NCBI GenBank assembly: GCA_021844425.1
Contig: JAKBTL010000138.1
Coordinates: forward strand, 1-63,985
Direction of reading: 5' to 3'
DNA: 63,985 nucleotides
From: Actinomycetes bacterium
GTDB taxonomy: Bacteria > Actinomycetota > Acidimicrobiia > Acidimicrobiales > RAAP-2
This document shows, piece by piece, positions 1-8,377 of the stretch (positions within the stretch are counted from its first letter, which is position 1; every line of letters begins with the position of its first letter). Below the pieces are notes generated by a model that saw only the letters and a list, made by a program, of their open reading frames with translations, was not told the origin of the DNA and made no database searches. The position numbers were made by a program, and so were the translations under genes.

Positions 1-1
1 G

Positions 2-1111
2 CTCCCTGCGGCGCTCGGAAGCGTCGGCCTAGAGCGCGCGGACCATGCGGACCGTGATGCCGCGGGGCTCCTGGATGCGCTCCCCGTCACAACGCACGCA
101 TCGAGTTTCGAGAGCGCGTTGACGAGCGCCCGCGCGCAAGTCGCAGACGGAGCGAACGCGATCGCTGCAGGCGGCGACGCAGACCCTGTGGCACTCCCAG
201 GACGCGACGCCATTGCCGAAGCCCAAGGGGTGGCGCCTTCAGCGCCCGACGAGCCCAACGACCAGGAACCCGCACCTGCTCTCTGGGCGCTACCAGGTCT
301 GCCCCTCGAGACAGCCGCCGGGGCTCCCGTCGACCCCCCGCCCGCGCTGCCCACCATTGACACCCCTACGCCATTCGTCGGGGCGGACGGCGCAGACGCG
401 CTCGCCGTGGAGTGGCACACGCACACGCCGGAGGGCACGGACGACCCGATCATCGCGCCAGGGTCCATGTGGGCAGATCTCGAACCTCAGCTCGCGCCCT
501 TGGGTGATCCCGTCCAGGCGAGCGACGGAGGGGATCCCTTCGGGGTCGTCGACGCGTCCCACGGTCTCGTGACACCTCCGCCCGTGCCACCACCCCCGCC
601 TCTCGGGTTCCACCTCGGTGCGCCGCCCCCCTCGGTGACCGGGCCACCGGCTGCAGCGGCCCCGCCGCCTACCGGCTTCGCACCGACGGCAGCGCCTCCG
701 CCTCCGCCTGCGCCGTTCCAGCCGCCTCCGCCAGCGCCTCCGCCTGCGCCGCTCCAGCCGCCGCCACCGCCCCCCGGCTTCGTGGCGTCAGCTCCTCCAG
801 GCGTCCCGACGTCGGTCCTCCCCTCTGCCATGCAGCCGACGCCCCACCCCGGGCTCGGCATCGCGCCGCCGCCGCCGCCGCCGGGGTTCGCGGTGGTCCG
901 CCCGACCGAACCGGCCCGCGCCTCGGTGTCACTCGGCCAGACCGACGTCGCCGTCCCCTACTCGGCCACTGACCCAAGACCCGGCGCGGAAGGCGCCGGG
1001 AGCGGGAGCGCAGAGGCCGGAAACCGGTCAGGAGGCCCCGGAGAGGAGCCGCCGCGCCCCCCCGCGATCACCCCGGACTTCTTCGCGAGAGCCGGCCGCC
1101 GGCGGCACTGA
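2..1111 (+). CDS. Proline-rich protein of unknown function, 5' end outside window
   Basis: The frame is open from base 2 with no stop before 1109, so this is the C-terminal part of a longer gene; a TTG at 119 is a possible internal start but nothing favours it. The visible protein is Ala/Pro/Asp-rich and low in complexity. From about position 580 to 900 it becomes a run of PPPP and APPPPP segments broken by Gly, Phe and Ala, ending in a basic Arg/His tail. Such regions usually act as flexible linkers or protein-binding tails. No catalytic domain is visible in this part, so the function is unknown. It ends 17 bp before the convergent moaC stop. Confidence 0.6.
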   Translation, partial: LPAALGSVGLERADHADRDAAGLLDALPVTTHASSFESALTSARAQVADGANAIAAGGDADPVALPGRDAIAEAQGVAPSAPDEPNDQEPAPALWALPGLPLETAAGAPVDPPPALPTIDTPTPFVGADGADALAVEWHTHTPEGTDDPIIAPGSMWADLEPQLAPLGDPVQASDGGDPFGVVDASHGLVTPPPVPPPPPLGFHLGAPPPSVTGPPAAAAPPPTGFAPTAAPPPPPAPFQPPPPAPPPAPLQPPPPPPGFVASAPPGVPTSVLPSAMQPTPHPGLGIAPPPPPPGFAVVRPTEPARASVSLGQTDVAVPYSATDPRPGAEGAGSGSAEAGNRSGGPGEEPPRPPAITPDFFARAGRRRH

Positions 1112-1127
1112 CCGCGCGCCCCACGTG

Positions 1128-1583
1128 TCAGCGGGTGTGCGAGTCCTCGGAGTGCTCGTCGCGCCGCCACGCCCCGGACCGCCCTCCCGACTTCTCCCAG
1201 AGCGCGACGTCCGCGATCGTCATCGAGCGGTCAGCCGATTTGCACATGTCGTAGACGGTGAGCGCCGCCACGGTGCACGCCGTGAGCGCCTCCATCTCCA
1301 CCCCGGTCCGGTCGACGGTCTCGACCTGCGACTCGACCTCGACGTAGTCGTCGCCGATCGAGAAGTTGACGGATACCGACCCCACCAGGACCGGGTGGCA
1401 CATCGGGATCATGTCGGCCGTCCGCTTCGCGGCCTGGATCCCCGCGATCCGCGCCGTCGCCAGCACGTCCCCCTTCGTGATGGCGTTGTTCGCCACCTTG
1501 GTCGTCGTCTCCGGCTGCATCCACACTCGGCAGCGTGCGAGTGCTCGGCGATGGGTCGGCTCCCGGGGGCTGACGTCGACCAT
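1128..1583 (-). CDS. moaC: Cyclic pyranopterin monophosphate synthase MoaC
   Basis: MoaC converts the 3',8-cyclo-GTP made by MoaA into cyclic pyranopterin monophosphate, an early step of molybdenum cofactor synthesis in the cytosol. The 151-aa product has the family start MVDVSPRE, the segment KGDVLATARIAGIQAAKRT, the active-site stretch MCHPVLVGSV and the C-terminal GVEMEALTACTVAALTVYDM. I chose ATG 1583 because MVDVS is the usual N-terminus; the frame runs further upstream without family-like sequence. The last 18 or so residues are polar and poorly conserved. No other moa gene is near, so it seems to be a stand-alone copy. A perfect CIRCE operator lies about 100 bp upstream, between it and the divergent zinc-ribbon gene. 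Confidence 0.93.
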   Translation of the reverse strand: MVDVSPREPTHRRALARCRVWMQPETTTKVANNAITKGDVLATARIAGIQAAKRTADMIPMCHPVLVGSVSVNFSIGDDYVEVESQVETVDRTGVEMEALTACTVAALTVYDMCKSADRSMTIADVALWEKSGGRSGAWRRDEHSEDSHTR

Positions 1584-1683
1584 GCGGGCGCCGCCGAGAG
1601 GCTCGAGGTGGGTCAGGCTGCGTTCGGCCACAGCATGAAGTCTAGAGGAGCTGCGACAGGCGCACCCCGTCCAACCACTACAA

Positions 1684-1710
1684 TTGGCACTCGAAGACGG
1701 AGAGTGCCAA
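1684..1710. promoter_or_regulatory. CIRCE operator (HrcA binding site), perfect inverted repeat
   Basis: TTGGCACTC (1684-1692), a 9-bp spacer and GAGTGCCAA (1702-1710) form a perfect 9-9-9 inverted repeat, matching the CIRCE consensus TTAGCACTC-N9-GAGTGCTAA except for A-to-G changes typical of high-GC genomes. A TACAAT -10-like hexamer at 1679-1684 touches the left arm, so bound HrcA should block the rightward promoter. The site lies between divergent moaC and the FmdB-type gene at 1801. hrcA itself is in this window and has a weaker copy of the site. Confidence 0.88.
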
Positions 1711-1800
1711 CATCTCGGCACTAGGCAGGTGCCAGGCAGGTGTCGGGCGCGTGCCGGCAGGTGCCGGGCGGTTGCGGCGGAGGACGCCGAGGGAGGATCG

Positions 1801-2160
1801 ATGCCAACCTACGAGTACGCATGCAGGAGTTGCGGGCACCATCTCGAGGTCTTCCAGTCGTTCTCCGAAGAGCCGCTCACGACCTGCCCCAACTGCGAGG
1901 GCGACCTCCGCAAGGTCTTCGGCTCGATCGGCATCGTGTTGAAGGGGAGCGGCTTCTACCGCACCGACAGCAGGGCCGCATCCAGCGCGAAGACGCCCAC
2001 GCACGAGAAGAAGGACGCCGTGTCAGGCTCAGACGGCGCGTCCGGCGCTCCGGCGACGACCGCCGGATCCTCGGCCCCCGGGTCAGCGTCGAGCACCGCG
2101 TCAGCGTCCGGGGCGACCTCGACGCCCGCGAGCGCGCCAGCTGCAGCCGCCGCAGGCTGA
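1801..2160 (+). CDS. FmdB-family zinc-ribbon protein
   Basis: A 119-aa protein with an N-terminal FmdB/CxxC zinc ribbon: MPTYEYACRSCGHHLEVFQ then TTCPNCEG, giving two CxxC pairs at about residues 8-11 and 30-33, followed by the usual GIVLKGSGFYRTD. The last 60 residues are a low-complexity Ser/Ala/Thr/Pro tail. FmdB-type proteins are small regulators or assembly factors of uncertain role. The start follows a good ribosome site (GGGAGG, about 6 nt upstream). The perfect CIRCE operator at 1684-1710 lies about 90 bp upstream with a -10-like TACAAT, which suggests HrcA-repressed, heat- or stress-inducible expression. That regulation is inference. Confidence 0.87.
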   Translation: MPTYEYACRSCGHHLEVFQSFSEEPLTTCPNCEGDLRKVFGSIGIVLKGSGFYRTDSRAASSAKTPTHEKKDAVSGSDGASGAPATTAGSSAPGSASSTASASGATSTPASAPAAAAAG

Positions 2161-2181
2161 CCTCGGCACCACAGCTGCAGC

Positions 2182-3543
2182 TCAGCTCCCGCTCAGCTGC
2201 ATGTCACCGATCGCGAGCGTCTGGCCGGCGGCAGCCCCTGGGAGCCACTCCACGTCGCATCCGACATGGAGCACCGACCGGAGCATGCGCTGGAGCGTCG
2301 AGGCCACCGTCACTTCGCGCACCGGCTCCGCCAAGGCGCCTGCGCGGATCATGAGCCCTTCCGCCCCGACGCTGAAGTCTCCGCTGACCGTGCTCACTCC
2401 GGAGTGCACCCCGGTCACCGACTGGACGTAGACGCCGTCGCCGACGGACGCGAGGATCGCGGGCTGGTCGAGCTCCCCCGGCGAGAGCGCGAGCGCCCTG
2501 CAACCCGCTCCCGGCGTGCCCGCGTAGCCGCTGCGCACCGCGGATCCCGTCGACACCGTGCCGGCGCGCCGCGCCGAGACGCTGTCGTAGACGAATCCCT
2601 CGAGGACACCGCCGTCGATGAGAACGTTGCGCCGGCATGCGAGCCCTTCGCCGTCGAATGCCGCAGCCCCGTAGGCGCGGGGATCCGTGGGATCGTCGAC
2701 GAGCGTGACCATCCCGGCCGCGACCTCCTCGCCCAGCCGCCCGGCGAAGAACGACCGGCCCTTCACGACCGCCTCGCCGGAGAGCGCCGAGGACACCACC
2801 GAGAGCAGCGTGGCGACGACCCTGGGGTCGAAGACGACGGTGAACCGGCCCGAGCGGACCTTGCCCGCCCCGAGCAGGCGGACCGCGCGCGTGACGGCGT
2901 CTCGGCCCGCTCGCTCGAGGTCCAGCGCGGGTGCCGACCTCCCCACGCTGAACCCGCTCCCGGTCTGGGACTCATCGCCGTCGCCGGCGATCGCAGAGAC
3001 CGACACGTACGCGGAGGTCCGCCGCGTGTTGGCGCGGATGCCCGTGGTCGACGCGAGCGCGACCTCGACGCTCGCGTCGCCGTAGTCCGCGGACTCGACC
3101 TGGCGCACACGCGGGTCCGCCCCGCGGACCATCTGCTCGAGCTCGAGGGCCATCCTCACCTTCTCGTCGGTCGACACCCCCGAGAAGCCGGGGTCCCACA
3201 GGTCGAGCTCCGTCGCCGCGACCCCGTCGGGCTGCGCGAGCGCGACGTGGGGGTCGGGAGTGGCGTACACCGCGTTGTCGCGCGCGTCGGCCAGCACGGC
3301 GTCGACGACTCCCGGCTCGAGCGAGCCGGCCCACGCGAACCCGACCCGGCTTCCCTCGCCGTCGGCAGCGCCGAGCACCACGCGCACGCCGATCCCCGCC
3401 GAGCTCGCCGACGCCAGATGCTCCACCTCCCCGGCGAAGGCGCGCACCTCGGTGTCGTGGCCCCGGGCGACGTAGGCCTCCACGCCCTCCCCGGGCCGGG
3501 CCCTCTCGACGACGGACCGGGCGAGGTCGAGAAGCTCGCTCAT
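2182..3543 (-). CDS. pmbA: TldE/PmbA-family metalloprotease subunit
   Basis: A 453-aa protein of the TldD/PmbA (U62 peptidase) family. In E. coli TldD and TldE/PmbA form a heteromeric protease that degrades unfolded peptides and matures microcin B17 or CcdA. Family features are the N-terminal EAYVARGHDTEVRAFAGEVE, a central GFSVGRS region and the C-terminal SVTGVHSGVSTVSGDFSVGA segment with GLMIRAG. It lacks the HExxxH of TldD, as expected for the non-catalytic partner. The start at 3543 overlaps the tldD stop by 4 bp (ATGA), so the two are translationally coupled in the order tldD-pmbA. Confidence 0.92.
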   Translation of the reverse strand: MSELLDLARSVVERARPGEGVEAYVARGHDTEVRAFAGEVEHLASASSAGIGVRVVLGAADGEGSRVGFAWAGSLEPGVVDAVLADARDNAVYATPDPHVALAQPDGVAATELDLWDPGFSGVSTDEKVRMALELEQMVRGADPRVRQVESADYGDASVEVALASTTGIRANTRRTSAYVSVSAIAGDGDESQTGSGFSVGRSAPALDLERAGRDAVTRAVRLLGAGKVRSGRFTVVFDPRVVATLLSVVSSALSGEAVVKGRSFFAGRLGEEVAAGMVTLVDDPTDPRAYGAAAFDGEGLACRRNVLIDGGVLEGFVYDSVSARRAGTVSTGSAVRSGYAGTPGAGCRALALSPGELDQPAILASVGDGVYVQSVTGVHSGVSTVSGDFSVGAEGLMIRAGALAEPVREVTVASTLQRMLRSVLHVGCDVEWLPGAAAGQTLAIGDMQLSGS

Positions 3544-4967
3544 GCGGCGGTCCCGCCGATCGTCACCCCGGTGATGCGCAGGGTCGCCTGGCCGCAGCCG
3601 ACGGGCACGCTCTGGCCGTCCTTACCGCACGTCCCCGGCGTCATCGAGAAGTCGCCGGCGACCGCGTCGATCCTGCGGAGCACCTCGGGGCCGTTCCCGA
3701 TCAGGTTCGCGTCCCGGAGCGGCTCGGTGATCCGACCGTGCTCGATGAGGTAGGCCTCGGTGGTGCCGAAGACGAAGTCTCCGGTCGCGGTGTTCACCTG
3801 GCCGCCGCCCAGCTTCGCCACGTAGACGCCGCTGGGCGTCTGGGCGACGATCTCGTCGGGATCTTCCGTACCCGCCATGAGGAACGTGTTCGTCATCCGC
3901 ACCATCGGCAGGTGCTGATAGCTCTGCCGCCTGCCGTTCCCCGAGGAGTGGCGTCCCTGCTTGCGGGCCCGCAGCCAGTCCCACATGTAGTCGGTGAGCA
4001 CGCCGTGGTCGATGAGCACGTTGCGCGCAGCCGGTCTCCCCTCGTCGTCGACCGCGTAGTGGCCCCACTCCCCGACGATGGTCCCGTCGTCCACCAGCGT
4101 CACGAGAGGGCTGGCAACCTGCTCGCCCACGCGGCCGACGTACACCGAGGAGTCCTTCACGATGTGGTCCGCTTCGAGCCCGTGCCCGCACGCCTCGTGG
4201 AACAGGATGCCGCCGGACCCCCCTGCGAGGACGACAGGCACCTCGCCGGACGGCGCGGGGCGGGCGGAGAGCTTCCCGAGCGCGCGCCGCGCGGCAGTGC
4301 GCGCGACCTCGTCGACGTCCACCTGGTCGAACAGCTCGAAACCCATCGTGTGGGCAACACTCTCGTAACCGGTCTGCAGGCCGGTGTCCCCCGAAGCGAC
4401 GCAGACGACGCTGAAGCGGGTGCGCACCTGGTCGTCCTCGGCGAGCACGCCGTCGGTGCTGGCGACGAGCACGCGCCGGCGCGAGTCTCCGTAGCCGACC
4501 TGGACCTGGGTGATCGCGCCCCCCGACGCTCGAGCGACGTCGTCGGCGCGCACGAGCAGCTCGAGCTTCCTCGCCTTGGCGACGGTCGACGGCAGCACCT
4601 CGGCGCGCGGCGGACGCCCGTGCCGACTGGGCAGAGCGACGATCCGAGCTTCCCCACCGCCGCTCCTCGCGACGGCGGCTGCGGCCTCTGCAGCGCCGAG
4701 GAGTCCCGCCTCGCTCATGTCCGCCGTGTGCGCGAAGCCGGTGGTCTCCCCGACGACGACCCGGATCCCCGCACCGCGCTCACGCCCGGAGGACAGCTCC
4801 TCGACCTTGCGGTCGTCGAGCGACGCCCCCGAGATCTGCCGGTCCTCTGCGAAGATCTCCGCCATGTCGCCCCCGCGGCGCACCGCGGCGGCGAGGACGC
4901 GCTCGACGACGCCGGGCTCGATGAGCGGCGCGCCGGCGGCTCCGGGTTTCGAAGGGGTGTCGGGCAC
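3540..4967 (-). CDS. tldD: Metalloprotease TldD
   Basis: Catalytic partner of the TldD/TldE protease. The HExxxH zinc motif is intact in LFHEACGHGLEADH, and the C-terminal NTFLMAGTEDPDEI and GGGQVNTATGDFVFG segments are typical. I chose GTG 4967 (475 aa): it gives the normal family length and places the start 20 bp from the divergent thioesterase gene; the frame continues upstream to 5195, but that stretch lies over the thioesterase and has no family similarity. The stop overlaps the pmbA start. Confidence 0.92.
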   Translation of the reverse strand: MPDTPSKPGAAGAPLIEPGVVERVLAAAVRRGGDMAEIFAEDRQISGASLDDRKVEELSSGRERGAGIRVVVGETTGFAHTADMSEAGLLGAAEAAAAVARSGGGEARIVALPSRHGRPPRAEVLPSTVAKARKLELLVRADDVARASGGAITQVQVGYGDSRRRVLVASTDGVLAEDDQVRTRFSVVCVASGDTGLQTGYESVAHTMGFELFDQVDVDEVARTAARRALGKLSARPAPSGEVPVVLAGGSGGILFHEACGHGLEADHIVKDSSVYVGRVGEQVASPLVTLVDDGTIVGEWGHYAVDDEGRPAARNVLIDHGVLTDYMWDWLRARKQGRHSSGNGRRQSYQHLPMVRMTNTFLMAGTEDPDEIVAQTPSGVYVAKLGGGQVNTATGDFVFGTTEAYLIEHGRITEPLRDANLIGNGPEVLRRIDAVAGDFSMTPGTCGKDGQSVPVGCGQATLRITGVTIGGTAA

Positions 4968-4986
4968 GGGCGGTATCGTAACGGTG

Positions 4987-5487
4987 ATGCCTCGAGCTGC
5001 ACCTCGTGCGCCGGCCTTCCCCGACGCGGTCCGCCCGGGGATGACCGCGTCGGTCTCCCTCACGGTGGCGGAGTCCGACACCGCGCTGAGCCTGCGCTCG
5101 GGTGACGTCCCGGTGCTCGCGACGCCGAGGCTCATGGCACTCTGCGAGGAGGCCAGCTGCCGGGTCCTCGAGGGTCGCTTGGACACCGGACGCACGAGCG
5201 TCGCCTCCCGAGTCCAGTTCGATCACCTGGTACCGGTGCCGGTCGGCGCGACGGTCACGGCGGAGGCGACCCTGGAGAGGGTGGAGGGACGCCGGCTCGT
5301 CTTCACCATCTCGGTTGCGCTCGACGCCGACGATCGTGCAGCGCTCGTGGCCGCAGGACGGCTCACCCGAGTGGTGGTCGACCGGCCGGCGTTCCTTGCC
5401 AAGGCGCGCTGCGGCGATCCGTCGTTGTGCCACGAGCGCGGCGCGCCGACGAAGCGTCCCGGCAACGCCTATCCCCCTCGATCCTGA
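4987..5487 (+). CDS. Hotdog-fold thioesterase, FlK-like
   Basis: A 166-aa single-domain hotdog protein resembling fluoroacetyl-CoA-specific thioesterase-like proteins. The sequence shows VRPGMTASVSLTVAESDTA, the SGDVPVLATPRLMALCEEAS segment that carries the active-site Thr/Glu region in this family, and FDHLVPVPVGATV with a conserved His. Members hydrolyse small acyl-CoA esters, but the substrate here cannot be told from sequence. ATG 4987 was chosen; GTG 4984 is equally possible and ATG 5041 would remove a non-family N-terminal stretch. It diverges from tldD across about 20 bp, so the promoters overlap or one transcript is leaderless. Confidence 0.78.
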   Translation: MPRAAPRAPAFPDAVRPGMTASVSLTVAESDTALSLRSGDVPVLATPRLMALCEEASCRVLEGRLDTGRTSVASRVQFDHLVPVPVGATVTAEATLERVEGRRLVFTISVALDADDRAALVAAGRLTRVVVDRPAFLAKARCGDPSLCHERGAPTKRPGNAYPPRS

Positions 5488-5589
5488 AGGGCCGGGATTC
5501 CCGGCGCGATTTGTTGAACGAGCCGAGGCTGCCAGAGCAGGTAGCGTGGATCGTGCGGCCGGTCCGACCGGCCCTGTGCTGCTAGCGAG

Positions 5590-7554
5590 ATGACGATCCT
5601 GCCCCGCATCGAGACCCCGGCCGACCTCCGCTCCCTCTCCCAAGAGGAGCTCGCTCGGCTCGCTGAGGAGATCCGGGCGTTCATCGTCGATTCGGTGACG
5701 ACGACCGGCGGCCACCTCGGGTCCAACCTGGGCGTGGTCGAGCTCACCCTCGCCCTCCACCGGGTGTTCGAGTCGCCGCGCGACGCCCTCCTGTGGGACA
5801 CCGGCCACCAGGCCTACATCCACAAGCTCGTGACCGGCCGACGGTACGGCTTCCGCTCGCTTCGACAGAAGGGCGGCCTTTCGGGGTACCCGAACCGTGC
5901 CGAGTCCGACCACGACTGGATCGAGAACAGCCACGCCTCGACCGTGCTGTCCTACGCGCACGGCCTTGCGAGCGCATGGGCGCTCGGAGGCCAGCTCCTC
6001 GGCGCCGGAGGCGACCGTCGGATCGTCGCGGTCGTCGGCGACGGGGCGCTGACCGGCGGCATGGCCTACGAAGCGTTGAACAACCTCGGGCACTCTGGCA
6101 GTCGGGTGCTCATCGTCCTCAACGACAACGGCCGCTCCTACGCGCCGACGGTCTCGCTGCTCTCGCGCGGGATCACCTCGCTGCGGCTGAACCCGACCTA
6201 CGTCCAGACGCGTGAGCGGCTGCGCAGCATCCTGCGCGACATCCCCGCGGTCGGCGACCTCGCGTACAGCGGCGTGCACGGTCTCACGAGCGCTCTGCGC
6301 GAGGTGGTGTCGCCGCACATCTTCTTCGAGACGCTCGGCGTCCGCTACGCCGGCCCGATCGACGGTCACGACGTCGCCCAGACCGAGCAGGCGCTCCTGC
6401 ACGCGGCCGAGTGGGAGGGCCCGATCGTGCTCCACGTGCTCACCCAGAAGGGCCGAGGGTACGCGCCTGCAGAAGAGGACGAGGTCCAGTGCCTGCACGA
6501 CGTCAAGGCCACGACGCGCCCACAGGCGGCGACCTCGCCGACGCGGGTCGCTGCCCGCCCGGCGAGCACGCGCACCGACCCGGCGAGCACGCGCACCGAC
6601 CCGGCGAGCACGTACACCGACGCCTTCACCCGCGCGCTCATCCGCATCGCAGAGCGCCGGCCCGAGGTGGTCGCGCTCACCGCGGCGATGCCCGGTCCGA
6701 CCGGGCTTCTCCCGTTCCAGTCGCGCTTCCCCGACCGGTTCTTCGACGTGGGGATCGCAGAGCAGCACGAGGTGACGGCCGCTGCGGGCATGGCGATGGG
6801 CGGGCTGCATCCGGTGGTCGCGGTGTACTCGACGTTCATGTCACGCGCCTTCGACCAGATGAACCTCGACGTCGCGCTGCACCGGCTTCCCGTCGTGTTC
6901 GCGCTCGACCGGGCCGGGATCACCGGCGACAACGGCCCGAGCCACCACGGCATCTTCGACCTGGTGCTGTCGCTCGCCGTACCTGGCATGACCGTGCTCG
7001 CGCCCTCGAGCGCCGAGGACCTCGAGGCCATGCTCGAGACCGCGATCGACCTCGGGGGACCCGTGACGATCCGCTACCCGTCCACCCCAGCCCGCCACGC
7101 GGAGCCGGGCCACGGTCTCGACGCCCGGCTCGTGCGCCAGGGCGACGGGTCGGTGTGCCTCCTCGGGGTCGGCAAGCTCCTCGCTGCGTGCGAAGCAGCA
7201 GCCGAGGAGCTCGAGGCGACAGGGATCGACGCGACGCTCTGGGACGTGCGATCGGTGTGCCCTCCCGACGAGGCCATGATCACCGACGCGATGCGCCACA
7301 GCATCGTCGTGACCGCCGAGGACGGGTTGAGGACGGGCGGCGCGGGCACCTTCCTCTCGGTCGAAGTCGCCCGTGCAGCCGACGAGGCCGACCGCTCTGC
7401 GCCGCCGGTCGTGTCCCTCGGGATCCCGCGCGCGTTCCTCCCACAGGACAAGCCGGACTCGATCCTCGCTGAGCTCGGGCTCGACGGTCCCGGCATCGCA
7501 GCGAGCGTGCGGCGGGCGGCGCGCCGAGGTGTGCGGACACTGTCCGCGCCCTGA
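5590..7554 (+). CDS. dxs: 1-deoxy-D-xylulose-5-phosphate synthase
   Basis: Dxs condenses pyruvate and glyceraldehyde 3-phosphate to DXP, the first step of the MEP isoprenoid pathway, using thiamine diphosphate. The 654-aa protein has the expected order: the N-terminal TPP domain with GGHLGSNLGVVELTLALH, WDTGHQAYIHKLVTGR and the GDGALTGGMAYEALNN motif; a central transketolase pyrimidine domain with DVGIAEQHEVTAAAGMA and FDQMNLDVALH; and the C-terminal transketolase domain. ENSHAST replaces the GHSSTS of many bacteria, as in other actinobacterial Dxs as I recall them. The linker before the second domain (about residues 320-345) holds three near-identical 7-residue repeats (PASTRTD type), which look like recent DNA duplication. 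Confidence 0.96.
   Translation: MTILPRIETPADLRSLSQEELARLAEEIRAFIVDSVTTTGGHLGSNLGVVELTLALHRVFESPRDALLWDTGHQAYIHKLVTGRRYGFRSLRQKGGLSGYPNRAESDHDWIENSHASTVLSYAHGLASAWALGGQLLGAGGDRRIVAVVGDGALTGGMAYEALNNLGHSGSRVLIVLNDNGRSYAPTVSLLSRGITSLRLNPTYVQTRERLRSILRDIPAVGDLAYSGVHGLTSALREVVSPHIFFETLGVRYAGPIDGHDVAQTEQALLHAAEWEGPIVLHVLTQKGRGYAPAEEDEVQCLHDVKATTRPQAATSPTRVAARPASTRTDPASTRTDPASTYTDAFTRALIRIAERRPEVVALTAAMPGPTGLLPFQSRFPDRFFDVGIAEQHEVTAAAGMAMGGLHPVVAVYSTFMSRAFDQMNLDVALHRLPVVFALDRAGITGDNGPSHHGIFDLVLSLAVPGMTVLAPSSAEDLEAMLETAIDLGGPVTIRYPSTPARHAEPGHGLDARLVRQGDGSVCLLGVGKLLAACEAAAEELEATGIDATLWDVRSVCPPDEAMITDAMRHSIVVTAEDGLRTGGAGTFLSVEVARAADEADRSAPPVVSLGIPRAFLPQDKPDSILAELGLDGPGIAASVRRAARRGVRTLSAP
6559..6621 (+). 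repeat. 21-bp tandem repeat, 3 copies, inside dxs
   Basis: Three consecutive 21-bp units at 6559, 6580 and 6601. The first two are identical and the third differs at two positions. They are in frame and encode PASTRTD, PASTRTD and PASTYTD in the linker between the first two Dxs domains, where length variation should be tolerated. Confidence 0.9.
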
Positions 7555-7569
7555 CTTGCCAGGTGCGGG

Positions 7570-8313
7570 TCAGGCCTTGTTCGCCCCGTAGGCGCGGACG
7601 AAGTCGTTCACCGAGTAGTACGCGTCGATCGACTCGCCTGCGTCGCCCCAGAACCCCTCCAAGATGTCGTAGCGCATCGACCCCTGGGCGACGTAGTGGT
7701 TGTTCACGTCGGTGATCTCGAGCTCGCCGCGGCCGGATGGCTCGAGCACCTTGATCACGTCGAACACCCCGGGGTCGTAGCAGTAGATGCCGGTGACGCC
7801 GAAATGCGACGGGGGATCCTCGGGCTTCTCCACGATGCGCACCACCCGGCCGCCGTCGTCGAGCTCGGGGACCCCGAGATGGCGGAGGTGCGCGGGGTCC
7901 TCCACCGGCGTGAGCAGGACGCGCGCCCCCTCGGGACGTGCCCGGAACGCGTCGACCATCGGGCGGATCGAGCGCTCGACCACGTTGTCGGCGAGCATGA
8001 CGAGCACGGGTTCTCCGTCGCAGAATCGCTCGGCGAGACCGAGCGCTTCTGCGATCCCACCCGGACGCTCCTGGTACGCGTAGCTCAGGCGATCGATGCC
8101 GAACTCGTGGCCGTTGCCGAGGAGCCTGAGGAATTCCCCTGCATGCGTGCCCCCGGTGACGAGCATGATGTCCTGGATCCCTGCGCTCACCACGGCCTCG
8201 ATGGCCCACTGCACCATCGGCCGGTCGTAGATCGGCAGCAGGTGCTTGTTCGTGATCCTGGTGAGCGGGTAGAGGCGCGAGCCGGTCCCGCCGGCGAGGA
8301 GGACGCCCTTCAC
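7570..8313 (-). CDS. Sugar-phosphate nucleotidyltransferase, RmlA-like short form
   Basis: A 247-aa nucleotidyltransferase starting MKGVLLAGGTGSRLYPLT, the nucleotide-binding signature of glucose-1-phosphate thymidylyltransferase. ITNKHLLPIYDRPMVQW, a VMLADNV segment in place of the usual metal-binding GDN, and the VEKPEDPPSHFGVTGIYCYD segment also match. The enzyme would couple a nucleoside triphosphate to a hexose 1-phosphate for cell-surface glycan synthesis. It is shorter than classical RmlA (about 290 aa) and lacks the C-terminal region that forms part of the regulatory site. No rmlBCD genes are nearby, so the exact sugar is uncertain. It is convergent with dxs, 15 bp apart. Confidence 0.85.
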   Translation of the reverse strand: MKGVLLAGGTGSRLYPLTRITNKHLLPIYDRPMVQWAIEAVVSAGIQDIMLVTGGTHAGEFLRLLGNGHEFGIDRLSYAYQERPGGIAEALGLAERFCDGEPVLVMLADNVVERSIRPMVDAFRARPEGARVLLTPVEDPAHLRHLGVPELDDGGRVVRIVEKPEDPPSHFGVTGIYCYDPGVFDVIKVLEPSGRGELEITDVNNHYVAQGSMRYDILEGFWGDAGESIDAYYSVNDFVRAYGANKA

Positions 8314-8377
8314 GGGACCCCACCCTACGTCGCGGCGTCACGAAGATCGTCACGGCGCCCCACTACGGTCGCGGGGC

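Noticed and set aside
2266-3753. 495-codon plus-strand frame opposite pmbA
   Set aside because: Arg/His-rich antisense reading of a clear TldE-family gene.
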